Notes under the pieces: generated by a model
What the model was told of the DNA's origin: nothing
Database searches by the model: none
What the model saw: only the letters and a program-made list of their open reading frames with translations
DNA from: Lolium rigidum
Lineage: Eukaryota; Streptophyta; Magnoliopsida; Poales; Poaceae
Assembly: GCF_022539505.1 (NCBI RefSeq)
Contig: NC_061508.1
Location: 91,243,276-91,307,275 of the forward strand
DNA: 64,000 nucleotides
Reading direction: 5' to 3'
In this document: in pieces, positions 30,717 to 42,237 of the stretch
Numbering within the stretch: the first letter of the stretch is position 1
Layout: each line of letters starts with the position of its first letter
Position numbers and translations under genes: made by a program

Positions 30717-33700
30717 ATCAATAGGTACAAATGGAGGGCATTGGAGACTTGGCTACTTCATGAAGAATTAAGGGATCTTCATATATTATATTTTTACCAA
30801 GCCAAGTCGTATGGATTATCATCTATATCTTATATCCAATGTTCCTCTTTGCGGTAACTTATATTTCAACTCTTCATGTTTATTGTAAGTTACTTGCCCC
30901 TTTGCATGTTTGGTTTTTGTACCAAATATGTGTATGTATGTGTTGTGTCTTACTTGCCTATCTTGTGTATTCAAGTATGTTTGTTTGACTCATCATATAC
31001 TTGTGTATTGTTTTGAGCCTAATACATCTTGATGATATTTTATTTGGCTCTCTTTGAAGTGATTAATGGAACATCCCATTTTGGGGGAGTGATATGCTTT
31101 GTGCATCTCTCTTTCTTTAAAATGTGTACATGGGTACCACCACTTAGTATTGATATTGCAAGATTGTCTAGTCACTATGTGGTGTGTCATACTCATGAGA
31201 AATTCAAATTCTTAAATATCCATTAATCATCTCTAGTTGAATTTTAGTTGCCTCTTATTTAAAAGAAATGTTTTATCACATTATGGGGGAGTAATATGTT
31301 TTGTACATATCACAAGCCTAGAAAATGTGAACATATGAGGTTATGCCACTTAGAGTTGATGCTCTTAATTATCTTGCTCCTAGGTGGCATGTTTGCTCAA
31401 ACAAGCTCCATTCCTAATAAAAATATTTTATTACTCATCTTGTGGGCTCTTGTTTGAATATGAAATTCTTGGTGCGGTTTTTCCTCAAATACATATCTCT
31501 ATATCTTATTTGGGACACCGTTTGCTTCAAGTTATTCTAATCATTGCCGTGCGTGATTGTGTGACTAGTTGAAGTTATCAAGAATCTTCATCCGTGCATA
31601 GTGCATAATTCTATATACTTACCCTATGCCTTTTATTGTGAAGTTGATCCTTACTATCATTGTCAATACTCCACCGGAAATTATTTCCAATATACTCATT
31701 GTCTTTGACAATTGATAACCTTGTATGTGGTTGAATTTTCGGATCATCCTCACCTTGGATTGTTTCTTACTTCCTTATTTTATTCCAAGAAATCTTTATA
31801 ACTCCCATATGTCTTCCTTGTTCCTTTGGAAAATCTTTTGATAAATCCCCTTGATTCATATCAAGTGTTTGTTTTGGAATACATACCTTTTCCTTACGGT
31901 ACATTGTGCCATTGTGAAAAGTGAGGGTTTGGTTTATTTGTTCGAACCTTGCTCTTTTGGGGAGTTTGCTATCTCATTCCTTCTTACATATTTTATTAGC
32001 TTGAATGAGATAAATCTTTGAGCATGTTTGCTTTATTTCATCCTCTATGCTCAATGGTTTCTTCTTAGTTCACTTGTTGAACTTTGTTGAACAAATCTTT
32101 TGTGATTTGCTTCTTAGATATAATTTGGACAACAAATTTGTTTTGTGACACCTCTATGCCTTATTTAATTCTTTTGGTGTTTTGTCCAAAGTATATCTTT
32201 CTTGGATCTTTAAAAGTTTTGGTGCATGCTTATATGTAATTTGTTTATGCTTGTAGCATGCTTGCTTTCTTTCGATCCATTATGTAGGATATACTCCATC
32301 AAATCCTAAATGGCTAAGATGTGCATGAAATTCGAATTTCATCTAAATATGCACATGTTTATATGGAGTGTGTTCTATATATTGTGGTTAGTCTAACCAT
32401 GTTGGACCCAATAAGTTTGGGGACCAAGATGTACTTGAATGATGTTTTAGGTACATTGGAGATGCAATGGAGGCTTGTCTCATCTATAAGGAAGGTGTTG
32501 TCACCATATGAGGATTGGAGTCAAGCTAGGATGATCGATGAACTCTTATCCACTACATCAAGCCATTGCCATCTCGGTAACAAGTATCTTATTCATGCAC
32601 TCTCATATAGCATCCAACCTCTTGTAGGTTGTATCTTGGCATGAAATTATTTATTTCGAAAATATTGCGGTTCTTGAAAAACCCTTTTAAAGTAAAACTT
32701 CTTATTGAACACTTGAGTAATTTGAGTAGATGCATATGATAGGTTATATATATATATATCATATTTTATGATTCACCTATCACAAATATGCCCTCTAGCA
32801 ATTTATTGCATATCAATTCCTCAAAGAGCTCTTGCGTGCAATATTGATGAATTTGTGAAATAAATCCGTATTTGTGATACTTGTTGCCTTTCTCAAAACA
32901 CTCCAACTAGCTCTACTTCCCTTATTGTTAGTTGTAATGTTTTTTTGAGATCTAACTTGGTTGAAGCTCATTCATATACCATAAGTGAAAATTGGAGCCA
33001 TAGGCTATATGTGCTTTTTAAGCGAACATCCTTTGGTATATTCTATGACTTCATCTTGGATATCTTGTCTTATTTACTTTATTAACCTCTCATGTGTGTA
33101 TGTTTCTTTATGGATCACTTTGTCCACTTTAGAAACTCATATACATAAGAGGGCTAATCCATCACCTTGATATCCTTGTTCTTTGCCAACCATCTTCTTA
33201 TCCTTTTGATTTTAGTGTTGTTGGTAAAGAAGTTTTATGAGTGCTTGGTTTATTTGTTTTTCTTCATGCACTCATATCTCGTAATTGTTGGACTCAAGTT
33301 GTTCTTGATAAGCATATTCACTTTATCTTAGTTGTGTTCTAAATGATATATAGGGAGTGAGGATTCCATGTTTGTGCATATTGTATTCAAATGCAAACAT
33401 TATAAATTGTGCACGAACCTTGGGGAGCTTTCTTATTTTTAGAAGCACTATATCTCTCTTATCATGATATCTTTGTTTGTCCAATTGGATCTTTGATTGC
33501 TTGCTTTATTTGTTGAAGCTCACTTCACCATGTTATCTTTATGCAATCTTTGATCCTCAATATAGTTTGACTTCCTTCAAGTATTCATCATTGGATATAT
33601 GCACTTGATTCCACTCAAATTATGAAAAGTGCACACTTTGGGGAGGAACTCACATTATATTGGCCTTCTACATTTTTCACCCATTTTGACAATCGATGCC

Positions 33701-34110
33701 AATGGGGGAGAAGTTTAGAGGGTTTAAGGGAATGGTTTTATACTTAAGTTTGGTTTGTGCATAAGTGTTTTGCCTCTCATGCATTCCATATTTATATGTC
33801 TTGCATGGTTGTATATATATAGTGGAAACTATCCCAAAGGTTAATCTTGACAATGTATGCAATGAATTCATGTTCATCACACGTGCATACATTGTGGGGG
33901 AGTTTTCTCTATATATATTGGTTCTACTCACATCCATTGCATTTGTTGTAGTTGTGTGAGTAGAGCCGGTTTTGATATGGACTAGTTGCTTTGTGTTACT
34001 TGACCATATCAAATACAACCTCTTGTATACAACTTATTCTCGGATAAGTTGCGTACTTGTCACTAATATTCATTATATAAACCCTCTTATTGTGGTTGTC
34101 ATCAATTACC
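30717..34110 (+). other. Long non-coding region between gag and 3' LTR
   Basis: T-rich sequence with no supported ORF. Purine blocks TGGGGGAG recur at about 31081, 31285, 33703 and 33894. The blocks starting at 31075 and 31275 look like diverged copies of one another (both read catt.tgggggagt.atatg, then acata/atatga, then ccacttag). 32395-32490 resembles 30678-30770 (ggacccaa...ttggggaccaa...attggaga), hinting that part of the gag end was duplicated. Confidence 0.6.
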
Positions 34111-34124
34111 AAAATGGGGGAGAT
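34111..34124 (+). other. Polypurine tract
   Basis: aaaatgggggagat lies directly before the LTR start TGTAAGGG at 34125. Confidence 0.8.
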
Positions 34125-36587
34125 TGTAAGGGTACATTGCCCCTATGTGTGGTTTTGGTAATTAATGACAACCCCTATGGACTAATGTTTTCATTGAGTT
34201 TATATGAAGGAATATTCCATAGGTACTACTTGCTCTCCATGTGTTGGATTCAAGTATGGATGCCATGAAGATAAAGGTATACCTTGTGTATTGGCATCAA
34301 GATCATCGGTATGAAGATATATATGTGATATGATCAAGAAGAAGAAATGAAGATGGAGTTCTTATGTGGAACTCAATATTATCCATGCTCTATCTTAAGT
34401 GAGTATGAGAAGATACAAGGTTGAGTTGGGCAAGTTCAAGATGAGCATCTTGAGTGGATCACATGCTTGAAGCTTGTCGTCCATTTGGTGATAGTGGACA
34501 TATGAAGATGTGCTTCAATGAAGCTTTCCCATCATAGTGTATGGGGGAGCATTTGTGAGTATACACGAAGCGACAAATGATCAAGTGATGGGATGCGCAA
34601 GGCAAAGGTATGACCTTGATAGGTTTTCCTTTTACCGGTCTCGTGGTGGTTGATGGGAGACCGGATTATAGGATAGATAGCCGCACTATTAAGAGGGGCT
34701 TTCGGTTGGGTAACTTGACCACATCGTCTTAGGGAGCTCAATCCTTTGCATACTTTGCATATCCCTATTGCTTATTGGTGTTTCTCTGTGTGAGGTTCTT
34801 GAGCTTGTTGCTAGCTTTACAACAAGCCCAAGTTCATCGAAAACGGAGTTCACATGCATCTTCTATTGCGTTTTCGAGGTTGGGTGATTTTACCGGTTAT
34901 TCATGATATAAGGTTCTACCTTTTATATTCATGATAAAATCCCCTCCTACAGATTCTTGGGTTTTCACTTTCTATAAGATAGCATTTGTTGTTATCTTCC
35001 AAACAAAATTGGTTTCATGCGATTCGGAGTTCGGGAGCAATAGTTATTAAAGAAAAAGGAAAAGGAGAAAAGAATAAAAGGAAAAAGAAAAAGAAGGGGC
35101 CAGCGGACCGGCCGGTCTGACCGGACCGGCAACCGGCCCACCCGGTCCGAAACCGGATCCGGCGCTGGTGCCATCCGGCCCGTGTCCAGGGGCCTCTGGC
35201 CCTTGACCGGTTGCAGGCCCGGTCCACGACCGGCCTGCCCGGCGCGCCTCCCGGCCCGGCCGGGTTCCTGACCGGCCGCCTTCCTACTAGGCCGCCTTCC
35301 CCGCGCAGCCCACCTCGCGCCGCCTCCACCCGGCCTGCTGCCGCCTCCTCCGGGCCGCTCCGCCCCGCGCGGCCCACCCGGCGCGGCCAGCACCCCCGCG
35401 CGGCTCGTCGCTATCCGCCGCGCGCTGCTTCCCCGGCCGGGCTTTTCGCCTCCACGAGGCCCACTCGCCCCATCCGGTTGCTGGGCCGGTCCGACCGGGC
35501 TGCTGACCGGCCTGGCCGGCTGCTGCTCCGGTCGGCCGGCCTGGTGACCGGCTGGGCCGTTTTCTGGCTAGTTTTTTTCTGCCCGTTTTTCTGTCTTTTT
35601 CCCCCAACAGTTATTTTTCCACTTGGGCTATAAATACCTTTCTTCCACCTTGAGCCCAAGTAGTTCTTCCCATTCTCTCTCCTCCATTGCTACTATTTGA
35701 AGAACTTGCTCTCCCCTTTGAATCCTCCAATCATTCTTGCTCATATTTGAGGATTTGAGAGAGGAGATCTAGATCTACACTTCCACCGATCGATTTCTTC
35801 TCTAAGTGAGGGAAACTCTTGGGATCTAGATCTTGGAGTCTTTGGTTGACTTTCCCCTTGTTCTTCTTCTCCAATCTCATCCTAGCATTCGTTGCTTTGG
35901 TGGGATTTGAGTGTGAAGGACTTGAACACCTCCGGTGTTCTTGCTTTGCATCATTGCATAGTGTTGAGCTCTCCACCACGATTTGTTCGAGTGAGAGACC
36001 GTGAGCTTGTTACTCTTGGAGGGTGACCTCCTAGTTGGCTTGGTGATTGGTGCTCCGGTGATCTCTTCAAGAAGATTGTGAAGAGGCCCGGGCTTCTCCT
36101 TCGTGGAGCTTGTGAAGTGGTTGTGGAGCTTGCCATCTCCGGAGCGGAGGAAAAGCTAACCATAAGGAAAGGGCCATTATCCTTCGTGGGTGTGGTTCGG
36201 AGAATAGGGTGAGCCTTCGTGGCGCGGGGAATCCTTCGTGGGACCTCCACTCCTACAAACGTGACGTACCTTGTTGCAAAGCAAGGGAACACGGGAATAC
36301 ATCCTCGTCTCCGCGTGCCTCGGTTATTTCTATACCCGAGCTCTCTTTCCTTGTGATAGCCATCGTGCTTGAAGTACATATATCTTGCTATCACTTGTGC
36401 TACATATATCTTGTGCCTATCTTGCTTAGCTCTAGTTGCTATTGTCACACTTAGTTGAGCTTAGCATATTTAGGGTTTGTGCTTGTAAACTAAACGATAG
36501 TTTAATTCCGCATTCATACAAGACAAATCCACAAGAGTTTGTAATTGCCTATTCACCCCCCCCTCTAGGCGACATCTCGATCTTTCA
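34125..36587 (+). repeat. 3' LTR, 2.46 kb, with GC-rich CCGGTC domain
   Basis: It begins TGTAAGGGTACATTGCCCC and ends ...GACATCTCGATCTTTCA. A central block (35095-35560) is very GC-rich and built from CCGG(T/C)C and GACCGG words. It is followed by a TATA box (ctataaatac, 35628-35637), which places the transcription start near 35660. The 3' end contains a C-run (cacccccccc, near 36554-36563). Confidence 0.82.
35628..35637 (+). promoter_or_regulatory. LTR TATA box
   Basis: ctataaatac, a close match to the plant TATA consensus, just downstream of the GC-rich block in the LTR. Confidence 0.65.
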
Positions 36588-39055
36588 GATATGGTGGACA
36601 CAATTGGCAACTTTGGTTTTTGGTGGTTGGATGCATGAGTAGAGCTCATACTCAGTACAGGTGAACGCTAGCAAAAGAATGAGAGCGACCAACTAAGAGA
36701 GCAATAATGGCCATAATCATGCATAGCCAGGGCCGGCCCATAGGCCGGGCAAACAGTGCGCCCGCACTGGCCCCCGCTACGAAGGGGCCCTGGCCTGTAC
36801 GCTGGTTACCACGCACGTGAGAAGAACGCGTGTACGCTGGTTACCACGCACGTGAGAAGAACGAAGAAACCAATCGTCAGCCTATTGCCTCTCGTAATAA
36901 GCAAAATTAAAATAAATCGTTGCATGTCGGCTATTCTCCTTGGTTCGTTCCTGTACCTGAGGAGTCATCTCCTCCTCCCACAAATCTCGAGAACGGCGCT
37001 ACCACTGCTCTGAATTTCCGATGGTGCGGCCACGCCGGCCAGCCATGAATGGAGGCCAACGGGGTGACCCCATTGTTTCCCAAAATCTCTCCTTCAATTT
37101 TCAATTGTTCACAATCAAATAGTCGTTTGAATCTACGGAGATGACAAGCTCTGTGTTCATCATCTCTCTCTTCTCTTCTTCCCAAGAAGTCAAGATTTGC
37201 CTAAGCAAAATAAAATCGAATTTTGAATCTACGGAGTATTTACTTGCTTACAGATCATGATTGTGTGGTCTCCATGTTCATGCTACAGATCAACCCTCAT
37301 ACACCCGAATCGAGCCAGTGAGTCAGGTGCTTTGTCTCTCTTAACCATTTCTTATACAACTTGTATTACTTGTTTCTTGATATGTCCATCTTCTTGAAAG
37401 CGATCTCTCTTTTGTGGAACTATAACGATTTCTTGCTATCATGGTTAGTTTGTTGGATCAGGAAAAATAAATTCATTGTGGTGTCAGCTTAGAGTTAAAA
37501 GATATATATGATATGTACCGAGTATTACTTGGTTTATATCTAATAAATAGTGTTTTGATAGTTTTTGTGTGAATAAGGGCCCCTTGTTCCTCATTTTGCA
37601 CTAGGGCCCCGTATAAGTATGGACCGGCCCTGTGCATAGCGACAACATATTATCAATCAAAGCATAAATTGATATTACAAATCAAAAACTAAATGATCAT
37701 AGAGGCTTTAATTGACTGGTTATAGTCATAACATGGTATAAGCATGGGCCAAGTCAATCCAATAAAGTATTAAAGGAGAATACCACAATAATATGCTTTT
37801 ATGATAAAAACAACACATGATTCTTTTAATGACACATTATGCACTCTCATGCATTTGAAACAAGTCGTGCTAAAACAATAAATACTAAGCATATGACAAA
37901 AATAACATCCAACATGATATGCCAAAGTCTATGCCACAGTCTAGACAAGTTTCCTTTTGCATCACTATAGTCATGAAATATTTTACTTGTATCCAACACC
38001 AATCAACTTATTTGAAATAACTCCCAGAGATGAAATACAATATAGACCAGAGAGCTAATCATACATAAATAAATAATACTAACGAGCTCAGAACAAAATT
38101 CAAGTGAAAGAACAAGAGCTACACGCAGTATCAGAAAACTAGAATACTCGCAGAACAATAACAACGAAAACTAGAACGTTCTATGCAATTAAAAAGGAGC
38201 GGATTTTTCTCCAAAACAAATATGCCGGGATCCAACATATACTACAGCAAACAAAACAAAACTAAACAAAAAAACAAAAAATAAAGACGCTCCAAGAACA
38301 ACACATAGCTTATGAAGCAATAAAAATATAGCGCATAGAGAGATGACCTGTTGCTTTGTTGATGAAGAGGGGATGCCTTGGGCATCCCCAACCTTTGATG
38401 CTTGTACCTCTTGAATATGTCTTGGGGTGCAGGGGCATCCCCAAACTTGAGCTTTTGTCCCATCTTATCACATCATTCTTCTTTCCCTACACTTGAAAAC
38501 TTCATTCATACAAAACTTCACATAATTCTCTATTAGCAGCATTATTACAATCAAAATAAACAAATCCACTTGGATTCAGTACTAACATATATCAAACATA
38601 TATTAAAGCATAAGCTACTGTAGCGACCTTTTTAAAAAGCTCTTTGATGAAAAGAACTCAAAATGAAAGAGATTTAAGAGGCAAATGCAAATAGTGCAGA
38701 CTGTTAAAACATAACAACATGTAAAGATCGATTTTTTTTTGAAAATTCTGTGTTGCTTATCTCGAAAAGTGGTTAAATAACGAAAGTTAGATAATAACCT
38801 GGGGCATATGCATAAAAAATAAAATGACAGCTCAAAAATCCGCTCTTGCTATTTTTACTAATTTTTATGGTAACAACACATAATCTGTTTTCAGGATAGC
38901 AACTTCCCCAAATCTTACTTTCTTTCTATTAGAGGCTATTTTTGGCATAAAAACGAAATAAAAATGATAAGAAGAGGTTATTACAGAGGTAATAACTTCC
39001 AAGACTCAATAAAAAATTTACAGTAAATAACATAGATTTTTCCTAAGAGTACTTT
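36588..39055 (-). mobile_element. Older relic of the minus-strand non-autonomous Gypsy interior
   Basis: atggtggacacaa...ggatgcatgag (36592-36640) matches 26468-26530. gaagaggggatgccttgggcatcccca (from 38366) and a second catccccaaacttgag (38434) match 27088-27176. Divergence is much greater than between the LTRs of the intact element, so this is an earlier insertion of the same group. It was later split by the 30436-36587 element on the left and carries a hAT element. Its LTRs are not seen. Confidence 0.75.
36728..37632. mobile_element. Non-autonomous hAT-type element, 905 bp, with intact target duplication
   Basis: Ends are CAGGGCCGGCCCATA and TATGGACCGGCCCTG, inverted with one mismatch over 15 bp. 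The 8-bp direct duplication TGCATAGC at 36720-36727 and 37633-37640 is diagnostic of hAT-type insertion. No transposase frame is present. A 35-bp stretch (tgtacgctggttacc...) is tandemly duplicated at 36796 and 36831. Confidence 0.9.
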
Positions 39056-39069
39056 TCTGGCCGGCAGCG

Positions 39070-39692
39070 ACATCCTAATGACCAGCTCCGGAGGATCCTT
39101 CGGGGACGTTGCGTGCTCGCTGGTCCCCGCGATGCTGAACTTGCACACCACGCCCGTCGCCGCCCGGCTCGACGGCCGCATCAGGGTGTCCACCGTTCTG
39201 TCCGAGGTGTCGCTGGCAGTCGCTCCGCCGGCCGTCACGGGGCGCCTCCTGCGGTCCATGAGGGATACAGGCTCTCAGCCTTTCTGACTGCGGCTCGCCC
39301 ATCGGAACCTACCGACGCGTACGCAGGCGATGCACGCGCTAGGGTTCTCGGGCATCCCGGTGATCACGGTGGAAGTGGGGGAGGAGGAGCTCGGTGGCGG
39401 GGCGAAGCTAGTGTACCACGGCTACATGTATGGAGGCTGCCGTGGCGCGAGCGCGCGGAGGTCGCTGGCGACGGGGACGTTCTGCATGGCGCTCCAGAAC
39501 GCGGACCCGACGGGGCTGCAGGCGGGGCTGAGCTGGGCGTGCGGGCAGGGCCACGCCGACTGCTCCACGACTACAAGCATAACAACGTGGCGGCGCTGGC
39601 CTCCTACGCCTACAATGACTAGTACCAGAAGAACGCCAACACCGGCGCTACCTGCTCCTTCAATGGCACCGCTACCACCACAGCCACGGCCA
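39070..39692 (+). pseudogene. Glucan endo-1,3-beta-glucosidase fragment (GH17 + X8/CBM43)
   Basis: 39063-39284 encodes part of a GH17 domain: AGSDILM (normally GNEVL, so the catalytic acid/base Glu is replaced by Asp), then PAMLNLHTTPVAARLDGRIRVSTVLSEV. A stop follows near 39285. The frame resumes at 39330 with ALGFSGIPVITVEVG and then an X8 domain (FCMALQNADPTGLQAGLSWACGQGHADCS). After a frameshift it continues with NNVAALASYAYND, a stop, and NANTGATCSFNGTATTTAT. In intact proteins of this group, GH17 hydrolyses beta-1,3-glucan (callose) and X8 binds it. Here most of the GH17 barrel is deleted and the frame is broken, so it is a pseudogene. It is very GC-rich, unlike its TE neighbours. Confidence 0.85.
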
Positions 39693-40190
39693 GGGGCGGA
39701 GCTCCCCTTTGGGCAAGGTATGGCAGCTGCCCTACCTTAATTTTTTGCAAAAAATCCCATATACATATGCATCTATAGACATACAATCAGTATTGTACAA
39801 ATTCTTTCCGTTTGAAGAGAAAGAAGAACTAGGAAACCGTCCGCACTCTCGAGCCGCGCGGCGGCTGCGCTTGCCTTTCCATCTTGGACGCGATCGGGAG
39901 GACCGATCGAGTGATCGAGTAAGCAACGCCACGACGGCCGACGGGATACGACCTTCCGCTTCTGGCCACCGTCCTCGTCGTCTTTTCATTGCGCCGCCTG
40001 ACGCCCTGTCCTGGCGGCTTCTTCCCAAGCGAATCCCTCCAACTTTTCCCGTCGACACATCTAGCCCTGTCCTGTAGGCTGCAGATCACCCGGTGGCCGG
40101 CGGTGGTCAAGGTTATCTACGAGATTTCACAGTTTGAAATCGTATAGTTTTTCGCTGTGATTTTGTGGTCATGGTTCGAGAAAAACTAAG
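39693..40190. other. Unassigned region between the GH17-X8 pseudogene and the LINE
   Basis: It starts caggggcggagctcccc, which resembles the left end of hAT-type MITEs, but I could not find a matching right end. The GC-rich stretch at 39840-40110 has no convincing ORF. Part of it may be the LINE 5' untranslated region. Confidence 0.35.
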
Positions 40191-42237
40191 ATGGATAGGA
40201 AAGGGAAGAATGCTGCAGGTAAAGAGGGAGGTACAATTGTAGATGTTTTTGTCAATCGAATAAACTTTAAATTTGTGAATTGTGAGCTCGGTAATTTGGA
40301 AAAAATACTAATGTATTTTATGTTTTCAATTGCAGATTTGAAGAGATATTTTATGTCCATTGCTAGTAGCAGCCAATCTAAACCAAGCACCCATGAGGAA
40401 ACTGCAAATGTTATGCCAAATCAAGCTGAAGAGCAAGCGGAAGAAGAGACCGGAAATAGCTCTAAACCAAGCACTCATGAAAGCGCAAATGATGTACCAC
40501 ATAAAGAACAAGAGCAAGAGCAAGAAGTGGAAGGAGGTCAGGGGACTTTGGAGCATGTGGTTCTAGAAGCTGGAGGTATAACTGATTTCCTAGAGTATAT
40601 AAAACTTGATCCTGGACTTCGCATTCAAGTTGATGAATTTGCTCCTAATGTTAGAGAAGATGTTAGATTTGCTTATGTGGATCTAGTCACCTTACGCAGC
40701 CGTGGTGTGGTTCGTCTTCGGGTGGCCATGATGGACCCAAAGAATCTCCAGCAGAGGGTCGATAAGCAGGGTCGTTATTGTCTTGGGGTCGCGGTGGCTG
40801 TTGATTTTAAGGTCTATGATTTTTTGTTCCGCCAGGAGCAGCCGTATTTTGTGCTAGATGTTGCTTTTGTTCCAAACTTTTGGCGCCGTAAAGGAAATGA
40901 TCCGGGCAATGATGGTGCTGGACAGTCAAAAGACTCGGATACTAATCCCGGGGCTGCGAATCAGGATGCCTCTCCTTCGAATAACATGGATGTGGACCCT
41001 TATCTCCCACCATCTTCCGCTTCTTCGTCGCACAGGAAGGGTGTTGCAGCTAGTCCTGGGGAGAACCATGCTGCCATCTATGCTGTTACTCCTTTCAACC
41101 CGTATCCGAAGACTCCCAAGGCGGTTGAAATTGTTAACAGGGCTCGTGTTGTTTCTCCTGGCTTGATTGCGGCGCCTCGTCTACCTATTGTTTCAGTTGT
41201 GGAGAGTTCTTTGCTGGTGCAGCCTCGCCCACCCGCAGCTGCTGTTCTTGATGTGGTTGCAAGGGTGGCTGCTCCTACTACGCTCACTACGCCTGGGCTG
41301 CAGCCGATAGTGGCCGACGCTGTTGAGCCAAGAGGCTCGGAGGCAGCCTCGCCCTCTCCGGCTGCGACACGGAGGGAAGACACCGCTGCAGGCGCGTCTT
41401 GCGATGTGGCGGGACCTGCTTCGGCTGGACGTGCCGCCGAGGCTCCCAGGGTGGCGGGTTCGACCTCGACTCTCACCCCGCCACCGTGCGCTGGTCCATC
41501 TCTGCCCCGGGAGGCGGTCGAGCAGGCGGCGTCGACCGCGACTTCTTCGGCGTCTCCAGGATTTCGGCCATGCTACGTCCACCTTCGTCGCGCCGGTTCC
41601 TCCACCTTTCGTGGCAGCGTCTACTTCGACTGAGCTGTCACGTGAGGGTGTCGAGGTGCCGTTCTCCAGGGACGTTGGATGCTGCACTCCATCTCCGCCG
41701 CCAAAGGCTTCGGCTGCACCGCCACCACTCTCACGTCGGAGTGGTCGACATGCGGTGGCAGCTGATGGGTCTTTGGCGACGGACGAGGACACGCTCAAGA
41801 AGGCCATGCGTCGCAAAGCCATCCAAAATCTGGATGGAGCTGGTACGTCACCCTTAGCTAGATCATACCTCAATTTCTCCACTCCAGAAGTTTCTTCTAA
41901 ACTATCTAGTGTAGGCGTGAAACTTGGTAATAACTTAGCTGAAATTAATCTTTCCACCAACGTCTTGAGGCACATGGAATTTGACAGACTCAAAGTCAGT
42001 CCTAAGCTTCATGATGTGTTTGATGATACTGATCTAGATGAAGAGGAAGCGAATGCCACAATGGATGGTCAGCTTATCTCTAATCTAGTGGGTATTGTCT
42101 CGGAGGGAGATTTGAATGAGGCGATGCTAGGTTCTTTGTATGAACTACAAGCGTCTTGCCGTAAGTCAAAATCTTCATCCAATAAAAAACCCAAGAAGCG
42201 GGTAAAGGTTTCAAAATCTACAATTGTCGCTCAATGA
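40191..42237 (+). pseudogene. LINE ORF1, one frameshift
   Basis: The first frame (40191-41632) starts MDRKGKNAAGKEGGT and has an acidic E/Q-rich segment and a folded-looking core (DLVTLRSRGVVRLRVAMMDP, DFKVYDFLFRQEQPYFVLDV). A long Pro/Ala/Ser/Val linker follows. A frame change near 41550 leads into the C-terminal part (41590-42237) with SYLNFSTPEVSSKLSSVGVK, an acidic stretch and a lysine-rich tail KKPKKRVKVSK. In plant L1s this protein binds the element RNA. No CCHC knuckle is visible. ORF2 follows immediately (ATG at 42235-42238 region). Confidence 0.75.

Larger units (their letters stand above)
30436..36587 (+). mobile_element. LTR retrotransposon lacking pol, 5' part lost
   Basis: From left to right: end of a gag-like frame with zinc knuckle (30436-30716); 3.4 kb of non-coding sequence; a polypurine tract (34111-34124); and a complete 3' LTR (34125-36587). 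The 5' LTR and primer site are missing because the minus-strand Gypsy interrupts the gag and the rest lies beyond the scaffold gap. No protease, RT or integrase is visible, so it depends on a partner. Its right edge abuts an older Gypsy relic. Superfamily (Copia or Gypsy) cannot be settled without pol. Confidence 0.75.

Noticed and set aside
35015..35633. Large GC-rich frames in the 34125-36587 LTR
   Set aside because: Compositional, on both strands, lying in an LTR promoter region with CCGGTC words; no domain.
39692..40190. A hAT-type MITE starting caggggcggagc
   Set aside because: No matching inverted right end or 8-bp duplication could be found, so not called.
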